From: Circinella minor
Taxonomy: Eukaryota; Mucoromycota; Mucoromycetes; Mucorales; Lichtheimiaceae
Direction of reading: 5' to 3'
Assembly (NCBI GenBank): GCA_016758965.1
Contig: JAEPRB010000058.1
Coordinates: 1-64,000 of the forward strand
DNA: 64,000 nucleotides
The position numbers were made by a program, and so were the translations under genes. Positions 34,250-46,345 of this stretch are shown in pieces; the stretch's first letter is position 1, and each line of letters opens with the position of its first letter. Below the pieces are notes generated by a model. The model worked only from the letters and a program-made list of their open reading frames with translations. It did not search any database and had not been told where the DNA came from.

Positions 34250-34318
34250 TGCAAAATGTAAAGCTTGCAATTTTCTTAAGAAAGACTTGTAAAATTACAA
34301 AGAACGTTTGAGTGCCTT
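33996..34318. mobile_element. Inverted-repeat element with internal TTGTAA repeats
   Basis: AGGCACTTGTAACGGTCCTT at the left end corresponds to inverted AGAACGTTTGAGTGCCTT at the right end (imperfect over ~25 bp). Inside, CTTGTAA/TTTACAG motifs recur more than ten times, including a near-direct repeat of CGGTCCTTGTAAAAAA (34008 and 34207), and there is a long A-run (34217-34246). No coding capacity. It directly abuts the palindrome, so the two may be nested insertions. Confidence 0.5.
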
Positions 34319-36281
34319 AAAAACATCTTTAGCGGATTCCCTAAATATTCGAATCGCTCATATTTTGGGAGAATTCTAACAGATTCTTTAAATGAAATAC
34401 TGTTTCTAAAATAGTTATTGGAAGAGTATTCAAATAATTTAGAATGAATTTCTATTCTTGTTCTACAGCATTCAAATGTATTATTTTGTATTTTTGATAG
34501 AAATGATTAATTACTTACTTTATTAAAAAGTTGCAGTTCAGGGATTATTTCTCTTTCTTTGTTACTTCACAAATATAAAAAAAGGTTAGAAATACAGTAC
34601 AGATGGTTCAAATTAACATAATCAATTTATTAAATGACTTGTTCAACATTCTGTGATAGACATGACGGATAGAAAAGTTGACTGTGCCTTTGAAATGAAT
34701 ACTAATTGAACGTCATGATCTACAAATGCCAAGGTAAAAAGTTAATTTAAGTGAAAAAAATTGTTTGAAAAATTGTTCTTCCTCTTACTCTTTTTTTTTT
34801 CTTTTTTTTTTTATATCAAAAAAAAAAAAAAAAAGTAGTTTCATTGTGCTGTTAATTAAACAAGTCTGAAGAAAGCAAACTATAATCAAAAATGTGTATA
34901 TTTTGATATTTGCGCATTTGGCGTTTTTACCTTTTTTTTTTTTTTTCCTTGGCTTCGGACTTTGTTATACCTTGCATGAAACAGGTAATTTATTTTATGC
35001 ATACAATAAATAACTTCACCTATCATACAATGTATGCGTTACAATATAATAATGATATTTTATTTTATTATGTTAATACTTTTAAAAAAGATTATTCCAA
35101 TATATTAATAATTACCTACGTACACATTTTTATTAAGTTTAAAAACTTGTAAAAAAAAAAAATAGATTTCTACGACCATCAGCAGCATTTGGCTATTACA
35201 CTTGCTGGTTAACAAAAATCCGTAGTATAATTTGATCAATCCATCTTCTTCGCCAAGTTTGAAGGTCACAGTGTTAAGTGAATTAGAAAAAAAGAATTGT
35301 AGATAAAATGGTTTTCTTTATCTTTCATGAAACTATCTTTTCATAATAGTTTTATAAAAAAGAAGAAAAAGAGTTGAATATGAGTGGAAAGAAATTGATG
35401 GAAATTGATGGATAGGCATTTTATCCATCGCTGGCTTTAAAAATAGGGGCAATACAAGTATTATAAGGGTCGACTTATTCATCACTTTGTAGTAGGTCGA
35501 ATGAAAAATTCAATCACCATCAACAAATAATAGATTTATCAAACATGGCATATGATCACCTCGGTATGTAAATAGCTTTCAGTCATTGGGGGAAAAAATA
35601 AGCTGTGAATAATCTCTTGTGAATATATATTTATCATTTAGTAACGTTAGTATACCACACTATCCATATCATTTACATATAGTACATCTTCATTATTATT
35701 ATTATGAAGAAGAAGTGAACACTTCTCTGGAGCTAAACCCATAATAGCCATGTTACAGAAAAGTTATCGTGATATTATGATGAATATAAAACTCAAATAC
35801 ACTTTTCAAGACAAGCATTATACCCTTTCTTACTAGCTGTAAGCATTATATTAATAGAGGGCGAGAGAGAGAGAGAGAGATAATTATATTGTCATCGGAC
35901 AAATAATATTAATAATTTAATTGTTCATCGAAATCCGATTTTTGTCTACGTTTTTGAAGCAATATAACGTATTTAAGATATCATGGGTAGGTAATAGTTG
36001 ATATCAAAGCATCCGCTACAACAAAATGGGTTAATTTAGTTGTTAAATATTATTTTTTATGCAATCAACTCCCATTATTTATTCATAACTCAAGTAAATA
36101 CAAAAGATCAAGCAAAAGAGATATAATAAAAACATGATTTTTTCGTTCAAATAAAATATACTTAATCAAATTTTATATTTATACAACAAAAATAAATATG
36201 TACAACAATCATTTTTGTTTTATTTATGATTGATTAGATCTATTATTCTATTCTATTCTAATTAGATTTTTATATTTTTTT
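34319..36281. other. AT-rich intergenic region
   Basis: About 2 kb with no supported gene. Holds poly-T/poly-A pairs at 34790-34834, a (GA)n tract at 35862-35880, and the 3' flank of the SDR gene. Confidence 0.5.
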
Positions 36282-37686
36282 TTACCATGGAATGCTCTCG
36301 CCTTCAAAAGTAACAAAAGTTCCATTCATATCCTTTGAACGTTTATCGATAACAGAAAGCATACCACTGATTGATTGTTCAGGAGTGGTTGGTGCTTGAT
36401 CACCTCCCATACTTGTTTGTACCCATCCTTTATTTATTTTTTAAATGAAAAAAAACCCCATTATTATTGTTAATTACAACTTATAAACGTTTATTACCTC
36501 ATTTCAAATCAACTGTTTTTTTTTACCTGGATGCATAGCAATAACAACAAAATCTTCTTCATCTAAATAAGCAGCAAATTCTCTTGTAAGCATATTTTCA
36601 GCTGTTTTCGAAACACGGTACTGTATATGTTAAAAGTCAAGGATTCGTTAGATGATAATTATAAATAGATAAAGAAAATGAAGGTTTAGTAAAAGATATG
36701 AAAATGAAAGAATAATATCAATAGGTCCCTGTATATGATTTTATGGGGAAAATATTAAATGTTAAAACAAAAAAAAAAAAAATTCTTACAGCTGTTGAAT
36801 CAGCGAATGCCTTTTTCAATTCCTAAAATATAACAAAAAAAAAAAAAAAATTAAAGGATTAGGTTTTTCATATTTTTCCCTCTTAAATATATAAGTTTCC
36901 GCCAAAGGTTTTTTTTTAAAAAAAAAATTGTGTAATAAATTTTACATACTGGTGATCCACCTCTAACACTGTTTAAATCAATTGATCCCATGATGGATGA
37001 GATATTAACAATGACTCGGGTGCTTCGTTCACGAAGCAATGGTACCAAAGCTTGAGTAACGTTGGATGTACCACCAACATTGGTTTCAAATGCTTGAATA
37101 TAGTTGGATGCAGGACTTCATATAACATTAAAGAAAAAAAAATTATGTTAGTTTATAAATGAAGGAAGAATAAAAATTCTTTTGTTCCATATGATATTTT
37201 CTATATTCAGTTGTTTCTAAATGGTTCTATATAGAAAAAAAAATAACCAAGAAATTACATACTTGTGCATGATATCATGTCCTCTAGCACCATAGGCACC
37301 CGAATTATTTATTAAGACATCAATACCTTCGGGAGCAATTTGTTGAATTTGCTTAGCTGCTTGCTACATAGTTTACAATAAAAAAAAAATTAGGACATAG
37401 ATATATATATATATTATTAATTGCTATGAAACGGTTGCCTAGTGTTTTCTCTTTTTTTTTTTTTTTTGTCTCCCCTTCACTATTTATATACCTTTACTGA
37501 ATCAACATTGACAGTATCTAAAGTAACTGCATGAACAGTCTTTCCATCAATAAGTGCTTTTAATTCTTCAGATTTTTCTGTATTACGAGCACATGCAATT
37601 ACAGTATCACCTCGTTTAGAAAGTTGTTTAATAAATTCTACACCAAGACCTCCTGTTGCACCTGTAACGACATAAACTAATCCCAT
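36282..37686 (-). CDS. Classical short-chain dehydrogenase/reductase
   Basis: Six minus-strand exons (37686-37492, 37363-37263, 37115-36950, 36822-36790, 36620-36527, 36427-36282) join in phase to 244 aa, the usual length for classical SDRs. The NAD(P)-binding motif TGATGGLG is at residues 8-15 and LINNSGAYG follows mid-domain. The catalytic set is Ser ~139 (VNISSIMGS), Tyr 166 and Lys 170 (YRVSK), and HPGWVQTSMGG is the usual post-active-site turn. Exon 4 is only 33 nt. It resembles the C-factor/carbonyl-reductase-like SDR branch; substrate unknown. It is divergent to the carnosine methyltransferase gene across 1.3 kb. Confidence 0.92.
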
Positions 37687-38970
37687 TTTTTATTTAAGTT
37701 TGAATTATTATTTTTTTACTGTGTTTGAAGTAAAAAAAAAAAAAAGAGAGAGAGAGAAGAGTAAGGGCGAAAAAAAAAAAAATTAAATGATTATAAATGG
37801 AAAAAAAAAAATAACACGAGGAAACATTGAATGACTGTTTTAGCTGGTTATTAGTTGACTTTTTTTATCATCATGGGTTAATAAAAGGCGGTTCATTATT
37901 CTTTCTTCATGGGTTAAAAGTCCTTCCTTCTCGGCCATGTAATTTTTTTCTTTAACCGACGACGACAAGAACTTCCTTCATGGTGATTTTATAAGCAGCC
38001 CCTTCCCCGGCTTTTTTTCTTCTTTTTGTAATAGAACTTAGTTACTAAATGTATGTCTAGGAAGATAATGATAATTATATAGTTTATGTAGTTATTGAAT
38101 CTTGTGAATATGCCACTTTTTTGGATTTTGATCAGTCAAATGTCATTCTGTCAAGAAAAGGGTAAAAGATAACAAACAATTCCAGAAAGATCTAGAGTCA
38201 AAAAACATTCTACACGGTAAATAAAGCTCTTTATTTTTATTCATTCTACTCAGATAAAAAAAAAAAAAAAAGATTGTTTAGCCACTGAACGGATACAATA
38301 TATACTCCATTGTCCAAGAAAAATGGGTATAAAATAAAAGTAATTATATTTATTTCGGTCTCCATCTCTTTTTTTATAACCTTTTTTTTTTTTTTACATT
38401 TCTATTACGTATTGTTCTTTATTTATTTCAACAAATGGTCATGACATTAAAATTGACACGTTATGGATTAATTTGTTTCAATTTAATAAAAAAAAATTTT
38501 GATGGCTGTGTGTCAAATGTCAAGCTCAACAACAAGAGATTACTATGTGACACCAAGTGTTCCCTCTAGTTTGTTTCGCTCGGATTTAAATAAAATAAAG
38601 CAAAAAAGTATTATGCATAACTTTTATATATAATATGCATTACTATTGCTTAAGCGACAAAAAAAAATTAATCTTTTATTTAATATTTTTACTTAACAAT
38701 AAATGCATAAATATAAAAAAATTTAAACATGTAAAGTTAAACCTTTCTCATTTTATACATGTATATTTTTATTCCCCACATATAGACATTTACAATTGGC
38801 GACAGGTGACTGTTGATGAAAACAGGTGTGATGGATAAGCTTTTCTCTATCTATAACTTTAGATATCTCTTTCTTCTATTTCTCTTATTCCTTTTCAAAT
38901 AGATATATATATATATATATATATACATATATTATTTCCCGTTGAAGAAAGAAAGAAAGAAAGAAAAAAA
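37687..38970. other. Shared upstream region of divergent SDR and methyltransferase genes
   Basis: Contains poly-A/(GA) tracts near 37728-37760, a poly-T run near 38385-38395 and an (AT)n tract at 38901-38926 close to the methyltransferase start. Presumed to hold both promoters. The frame at 38635-38838 has no support. Confidence 0.5.
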
Positions 38971-39595
38971 ATGGCAGCACATAAACATAGTCATAGTCAC
39001 GATCCTAATAATATACATGAGCATAGTCATGATCATGGAGAACATAAAGACGAACATATGGATGCAGCTGATGCTGAAAGAGCCCATTTACGTACTGTTT
39101 TAACCGCATTTACATATTATAAAGCTCATTCACGTAATCGAAATCATCGTCGTCGACGTGACTTTTTAGCACTTCCAGAACATCATAAACGACTTATTCC
39201 TGATGTTCTTGAGAAAATTGATAAAGTGGAACATTGTATAGAAAAAAATATGGTTATGCTTAGAGATATTGTAAAATGTGCTGGTATGTTCATGGGTATT
39301 GATCCTAGAGTACTTGTTGCTGAAGGTTCTCAAATTCAGGTAAACTTTTTTTTTTTTTTTTTCATTTTTTTTTAAGAAAAGAAAAAGACAACGCGTCTAT
39401 TTTTTTTTTTTTTATAAAAGTTTACAATTCTTGTTGATATAATCCTTTTCAAAAAAAAAAATAATAATAAATAAAATGATAATAATTATAATAATAATGA
39501 TTGTTAGGGAGATAAACCTCCAGTAACACCAATGGATATGGATAAAGTGAGAAGTACATTAAAACAATTTGTTCGAGATTGGGCTGATGAGGTAA

Positions 39596-39626
<31 letters not shown>

Positions 39627-41145
39627 GTACGGTAATAATAGGAGAGGGTGAGGGTAAGAAGGAGGAGGGGGGAAGAATCGAAAAGAATATCTTTTATTAG
39701 TTTAATGATAATTTTTTACATTATTATTAGGGAAAAGCTGAACGAGATGCTACTTATGGACCTATTTTGGAAGCCCTTGAGAATATATATGGGAATGTAG
39801 AAGTAAAAGATAGGTAATGGCTTGGGTTACATAAATAATTTCTTTTTATTTATTTATTTGAAAAATCGAAAAGAAAGGATAATAAAAGTTATATGTTCTA
39901 TTGTTTTATGCATGACAATATATATATATATATAATAGAGGAAATATTCGTATTCTCGTACCTGGAGCTGGATTAGGACGTCTTGCATATGATATTGCTA
40001 GTAAAGGTTAGTCATTAGTTTTTCGTTATAATCGATTAGACAAACAAATATATAAGACTTTTGAAATCGAACCTTTCATTCAAATTTTTAATATCATGAA
40101 AATTGTTTGTAAACAGGGTTTAGTTGTCAAGGAAACGAATTCTCATTTTATATGGTATGTTCATTATAATTTGTATAAATTATACTACTATTATTACTGT
40201 TAAGAGAGAGAGAGAAAAAAAAAACTAATAATTTTATTTTATAGTTGGTTGCATCAAATTTTGTATTAAACAGGTATAACAATTTTATAATATACTTTTT
40301 ATATAGAGTGAACATAATATTGAACTTTTTTTTTTAATCAAATAGAATCAGTAAACAACATGAATATGAAATACATCCATTTATTCATTCATTTTCCAAT
40401 ATTCGATCTTCTGAACAACAACTTAAACCTATTCGTATACCAGATATTGTACCATCTCAATTACCAGCTACAGCAGATTTTTCAATGGCTGCAGGAGAAT
40501 TTGTTGAAGTATATGGAGGAGATGAAGATGGTTATGGTAACTTTATTTATTTACTTATTTGAAAAGTTGAATGGATACCCGGAGAGAAAGAGATATATAT
40601 ATACTTTTATTTATGTTACTAACTTGAAGATTTAATTTTTTAGGTACATGGGATGTTGTTGTCACTTGTTTCTTTATTGATACTGCAACGAATATTATTT
40701 CTTATCTTGAAGTAATTCATAATATTTTAAAAGAAGGTGGAACATGGATTAATATTGGTAAGTATTATCTTTTTTTTTTTTTAGATAATTATTGAGTATA
40801 TATGAATTAGTGTACTGAAATGATAATATATATAATAGGACCTCTTTTATACCATTTTGAAGATATGCCAGGTGAAGATTCAATAGAGTTAAGTTTGGAA
40901 GAAGTAAAAAGAGTTTCTCGAGATATAGGATTTGAATTCAAGGTAAAGAAAGAGGGAATAAGAAAAAAGAATGGTTAAACCCCCCCCCCACCGAGAACTA
41001 TAAAGATTCTTAATTATTGTTTTTATTTTTTATTTTTTTATAGACTGAAAATACGTTTAATACAACATATACATCAAATCCAGATGGCATGTTAAAATAT
41101 GTTTATGAAAGTGCTTTTTGGATTGCAACAAAGAAAAGCAAATAA
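38971..41145 (+). CDS. Carnosine N-methyltransferase (N2227 family)
   Basis: Ten exons (38971-39339, 39508-39591, 39731-39813, 39939-40006, 40117-40154, 40245-40273, 40346-40536, 40644-40757, 40839-40942, 41044-41145) join in phase to 393 aa. It matches the CARNMT1/YNL092W family: [40 protein letters not shown] (SAM-binding, ~183-201), [48 protein letters not shown]. The family methylates the histidine imidazole of carnosine-like dipeptides using SAM; fungal substrates are uncertain. The first ~30 residues are very His/Asp-rich ([20 protein letters not shown]), an unusual extension that could bind metal. Exons 5 and 6 are only 38 and 29 nt. Confidence 0.93.
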
Positions 41146-42542
41146 TACTTAATTAAATAATTTCTTTTTTCTTTATCAAAATAGTTGATATTAATTCGAG
41201 TAACTATTTTTCTTTTTCTTTATATCATCTTTAGCCAACAGCAAAAAAAAAAAAGAGTTCATGTGTTACTACGTATAATCAACTATTGAAAGATCAAAGC
41301 ATTATATTAGTTTTTTATTTACATAAAAAAAAAAAAGTAGAATCAAAGGAGAATATTATATATATATATATAAATGGTTAATTATATTTTTAGTTATTAA
41401 TTTTGACAAACTTATCAGAACTTTTCTATTGTATATATATAAAAAAAAACATTTATTTTCACGTTATGTTTGTGAAACCCCCCAAAAATATATACATTTT
41501 GCTTATCATCTATAAAAAAAAAAGTAGTGTGATAAGTAAAAGAGAAAGGGGTTAATGAAAGGGTTCATGTTCTTTTTAAAGTTTCATCTTAATATCAATT
41601 ATGTATACATTAAAAAAGAGATGATTCTTAAAAGTAATTTGCATAACATCGTTTTTATCTGCATTATTTAGGGCTGAGCCAAAAATAAAGACTAAATTTT
41701 TTTTTTTTTTTCATATAAAATATATTAAAGAGCGACTTGAACATTTATCATCACTTTTTTTTTTCTAAATAATGCTCACATGTTTATGAACAAGAAGCTT
41801 TATAAATGCTTATTAAACCGAGAGGAGAGGTCGATCTCTTTATCATATTTTTATGGAATAATACAATAGCGTTTTTTTTTATTACATCTGATCTTTTTTT
41901 TTTTTTTACTAAAGATTTTGTCAATTATAGTAGTAGTTTATAATAAATCATGATTTAAAAAGTATTTTTTTATTAGAATATTTAGGATAAATATATGATA
42001 ACACTAGTTAAGAATATCTTGTGTATGTTTAATAAGTCTCTGATGATGATGACATAAGTTATTTTAGAACACAAAAGAAACACAAAAAGAGTTAATTAGA
42101 TTGGCGACTTGAATAATACAAAATCGTTTTAAATGTCTACTATCATGGTCCTATTATTATTATTATTATTTTGCCTATACCCCAACAAAATAATAATAAT
42201 AGTAATAAATAGCATTTATATAAGTGTGTATGTTTGATTCTTTTTGAGGAGAATTATAAACTTTTTTTGTTTTTGTTTTGGTAACCAAGAAAAAGTAAAT
42301 TACACACGCACTAGGTTTTCACATGCAACAGCTGAAGTTTGTACATTTCAAAAACTATTAATCACGCGAACAAAAAAAAAAATGTTACCTGCAAAAGAGA
42401 ATGGATTTTCCGTTTTCCGCTTTTCTTTCTACTTTTCACAAAAAACTTTCCTTTTCTTTTCGTTTTTTTCTTTCTATTTTATATTATATTTTTATTTTCT
42501 TCTTTTTTTTTTAAAAAAAAAAGAAAGAATCTATATAAAGTC
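41146..42542. other. AT-rich intergenic region
   Basis: Methyltransferase 3' flank and the promoter side of the next gene. The last 200 bp are strongly T-rich on the plus strand (TTTCTTTCT blocks, then a T/A run) directly before ATG 42543. No gene seen. Confidence 0.5.
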
Positions 42543-43737
42543 ATGTCTTTATTTGATCCCGAAAAAGCAACTACATTTAATGAACCACAATCAACTTCAA
42601 CTCGTCGTTCATTTGAATTGTCCAACACTATACAACAACAACAACAACAATCCTATCGTCCTAATACAACTGCAACTAAATATCAACAACAACAGAGTGG
42701 TCGTATAAATTCTGTTCCAGATCGGATATCTTCATTTTATCAACGATATCGTGAAAATAATAATAATAATAATAATAATAATAATTCTTATACAATAAAT
42801 AATAGTGGTAGTAGTAGTAGTCAATCATCAAATTCATATCAAAAGATGAGTTCATTAACATCTTCTAGTTCTTCACGCTCTGATATTATTGAAATGTTAT
42901 TTACAAAAATTGTGGATGCATTAATATTTACTTCTGCTATTGCTATTACTGCTTATAATTATTGGATGGGTGCTTTAGATAATAATAATACTGCAACAAC
43001 AACAACATCATCAAATATACAACCTTCATTAACAAATAATATTCAATATTCTAACCGTTATCAACACTATCAAAAACCTATTATGGATATTAGACAATTT
43101 AGACAAACATATGCTCCTAAATTGAATCATACAAATGACAATGATATGATGAAACAACATGATTTTTTGGAAGATTCAAAACTTCAACGAACAAAACGTT
43201 GGGCAGCAAGTCAAGCAAAAAATCAACAAGAAATACCATCTAGTCCACGTTTAATTCAAAAATCAAAATTAGTTCAATTTCCTAATAATGATGATAATCA
43301 AGAGGTATAGTATTTTTTTTATTTTTTATTATATATGTTTACTTGGAGAAGCGGGAAAATGTATAAATTTAACGCATATATGTTATTTTTAGATTCATAT
43401 CAATGATGATGACAAGTCCGATAGTATGAATGATGATCCTACAATTCAATTATTACAACAAGCAGTAACAACATTACCAAAACAATCATCAAATAATGAT
43501 AAACAAAATAAAAAGAAAAGACGTACACAATCACTTCCACCACCTAAACGTGACTCAAATGCGCAGGTCGCTCAAGAGAAACAAGATATAATGCTTACAC
43601 GTATGGAAGAACGTTTACAAAGTTTAATTGAAGAAGGTCAAGCTGCATTAACTAGTAAAGTGGAATTATATGAATTAGATGAAAAAGAAGTTGCTATGCG
43701 AAAAGCTTTTGCTCAAAGAAAAAAGAATAGCGTCTAA
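42543..43737 (+). CDS. Single-pass membrane protein, low-complexity, unknown family
   Basis: Two exons (42543-43304, 43393-43737) join in phase 0 to 368 aa. I chose ATG 42543 (MSLFDPEKATTFNEPQ) because frames further upstream read through poly-T. Residues ~20-120 are Gln-, Asn- and Ser-rich. One hydrophobic segment lies at ~124-143 (ALIFTSAIAITAYNYWMGAL). The C-terminus carries a basic patch (KQNKKKRRTQSLPPPKRD) and a predicted coiled coil (EKQDIMLTRMEERLQSLIEE). It is likely an organelle or nuclear-envelope membrane protein anchored mid-chain; this is inference. No named family recognised. Confidence 0.75.
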
Positions 43738-44572
43738 AAAAAGAAAGAATAATACACACACACACTTTCTCTCTCTCTCTCTTTTTATATATATATTTAT
43801 ACATATATAAAGTTAACGATATATACCCCTCCATGATTTCCTTCTTCTCTTTCTTTTTTTTATTATCTTTTTTTTTTCTCCTCTTAATCTTTTTTATTAT
43901 GTATATCCAATTTTAAAAACCATTTTCAATTACACTTCAAGCTTATACACACACACACACACACATTTATTATCATTTTATCATATTATATTATTTATCA
44001 TATTATATATTAAAAATTCACATCATTATCATGTTTCCTCCTTTTATAAAATATCATTTATTTTTTTGTTTATAAATCTGTCAAAAAAAAAACAAAAAAA
44101 CTTTTTTTATAACAGATATACACACATATTTTTTTTACAATATGCATGTAAATATATTATATAACCTTTTAGTTTTTTTAATTGTACGTATGATTTATAA
44201 AAAATGGATACATAGTTCAGAATAAAACTTTTGTTAATACACTATAACTATCTCCCCCCCCCCCTTTTTTTTTTCTTACTAAAATGAAATGATATAATGA
44301 CTTTTTTTTTATTTTCATGGCTTTCAGAAAAAAACTGGATCAAAACTACACGCCACTTTTGGACCCGCTCCGCTCTGAGCGAATAAAATGAAGATCCGTG
44401 TCTTTTGATAAGAGGAGTAAAGGACCCACCCCTCCCCCTCGAAACAACTTATCCTCCCCCTCCCCCCTTTCCTTTCCTTGACCTACCTACAACTTTTTTG
44501 TTTTTTTTTTATATACTCACCTCTTTTTTTTTTTTTTTTATTCACGTAACAAAAAAAAAAAACAAAACACCA
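43738..44572. other. Intergenic region with AC, CT and C-run repeats
   Basis: Simple repeats: (CT)n at 43765-43782, (AC)n at 43949-43966, and a C-run followed by a T-run at 44253-44274. A GC-richer stretch at 44330-44480 lies before the ZIP start and probably forms its promoter/leader. Confidence 0.55.
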
Positions 44573-45765
44573 ATGTCGTTCCAAGCAACCGCGTTTGCCT
44601 ACTTGTTTCCAGGCAACGCCATGGTGAATTCACTTTTGGCAACAGCTTATATTTCAATCTTTCCCAATCTACTATTATATTTTGTACCTCCTGATATTAA
44701 TACTTCTTCATTAAATGTCTTGGTTAGTTTCGCTGTTGGTAAGTTGTTCTTTTCTTTTTTTTCAATAAAAAAAATTTAAATTATTTTAAATTTATGCGTA
44801 TGTGTGTGCGCGTGTATTATGATACTCAATGTAAAACTCCCTTATTATTTTTATGAATTTTTTTTTTTCTAGGTGGTTTGTTGGGTGATGTCTTTTTACA
44901 TTTATTACCCCATGCATTTCTCGGAGAACATGCGGAAGGTGGTGAAGCAGTTCATGTGAATGAACAAAAGAATGTACTTATTGGCATGGGCATCTTTGGT
45001 GGATTATTTTTCTTTTTCGTCATGGATAAATTGATGCGTGTATTTAATGGTGGAGGAGGAGCTCATGATCATGGTCATCATCATCATCATGATGAAAAAA
45101 AAGAAGACGAAAGTGTTGTTATTAAAAAGGATACCAATAATCAAGAAGGACTTCGTCAACGAAAAAAGACAAATGATGAAAAGAACCAAGAACAAGAACA
45201 AGATACCAAAAAGAAGGATAACAATGAAATCAAATTAAGTGCTTATTTGAACTTGTTTGCCGATTTTACACATAATATGACAGATGGATTAGCTATGGCA
45301 GCTTCATTTTATGCTTCTCCAAGTGTGGGTGCTACAACTGCTGTCGCTGTATTTTTTCATGAAATTCCTCATGAAGTAGGAGATTATGCTATTCTTATTC
45401 AATCGGGTTTTAGCAAGAAACGGGCTATGATGGCACAATTTACTACAGCTGTGGGTGCTTTCCTTGGTACTATTATTGGTATTATTATTGAACAGGTTTC
45501 TCGAGCTGATACAAGTGAAAAGGATACATTGGTAGTAGGAGAAGATACAGGTATTCTTGGTACTGGACTTCATCCAAGTGATTTGGTTATTCCATTTACT
45601 GCTGGTGGTTTTATGTATATTGCTACTGTGGGTGTTATTCCTGAATTATTACAAGTCACTGGTAAAATTCAAAAAGATCGTCGACAAGCTTTAGCTGAAT
45701 TTGCATCCATGTTAGTTGGTCTTTCATTGATGGCTGTGATTGCATGGAATGAAGGAGCTGCATAA
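44573..45765 (+). CDS. ZIP-family zinc transporter (LIV-1/SLC39A7-13-like)
   Basis: Two exons (44573-44738, 44873-45765) join in phase to 352 aa. Transmembrane segments include FAVGGLLGDVFLHLLPHAFL, then LNLFADFTHNMTDGLAMAAS with the HNxxD metal site (His ~189), and FFHEIPHEVGDYAILIQSGF with the LIV-1 signature HExPHExGD (His ~218). A His-rich loop (HDHGHHHHHDEKKE) lies between TM3 and TM4 and probably senses or binds zinc. The set matches the Ke4/ZIP7/ZIP13 and yeast Yke4 branch, which moves zinc out of the ER/Golgi into the cytosol. The long charged Lys/Glu/Gln linker is low-complexity. Confidence 0.93.
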
Positions 45766-46345
45766 ATATATATAAGGGAAATTGTTTGATTATTATTACC
45801 ATTATTATTATCATCATCCAAAACTACTATATAATAAAAAAAAAAAAAAGATAAAAGAAACAACACTTTCAATATTTTAGGGTTGATATACATTTGAAAA
45901 ATGGCTGTCAATTATTATTATTTTGTCCAACTCGTACGACATTTAAAAATCAATACTTATTCTCTTTTTTGTGTTTCCATACGAACATATGTTCAACTGA
46001 AATCAAAATTTAAATATACTTTCTCTTTCCTCCCCTACAAATATTATATTTATCAGGTTGCTTTACTATATAATCTTATCATTATAGAGCCCTTATATAT
46101 CATATTATTAAGTAATCCAGGGTTATTGAAAAAAAGTATTAGTATATGCTTAAAGTCTTTTTTTTTTTTTTTTTGATAATTTATAGAGTGGTAAATCTAA
46201 AACACAGGGAAGAACAGCGGAGTCAAATTAAACACAATGGCACGACTGGCAGGATACCAAACACAGTTGTTGTCCCTTTCACTCACAAATAGCGGGGCTT
46301 TTCTTTTTCTCTCTCTCTCTTTTTTTTTTTGCTTAAAAATTGAAA
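45766..46345. other. ZIP-TYR1 intergenic region
   Basis: ZIP 3' flank with short A-runs; poly-T runs at 46158-46174 and 46319-46330. The frame at 45901-46176 is hydrophobic, AT-driven noise. Promoter of TYR1 presumed in the last 200 bp. Confidence 0.45.

Noticed and set aside
33899..34270. Plus- and minus-strand frames of 120 and 92 codons
   Set aside because: They arise from the palindrome and from the TTGTAA-rich repeat and end in poly-K/poly-F runs.
42339..42542. N-terminal extension of the 42.5-kb membrane protein
   Set aside because: The upstream part is a poly-Phe read through T-rich leader DNA; ATG 42543 gives a normal start.
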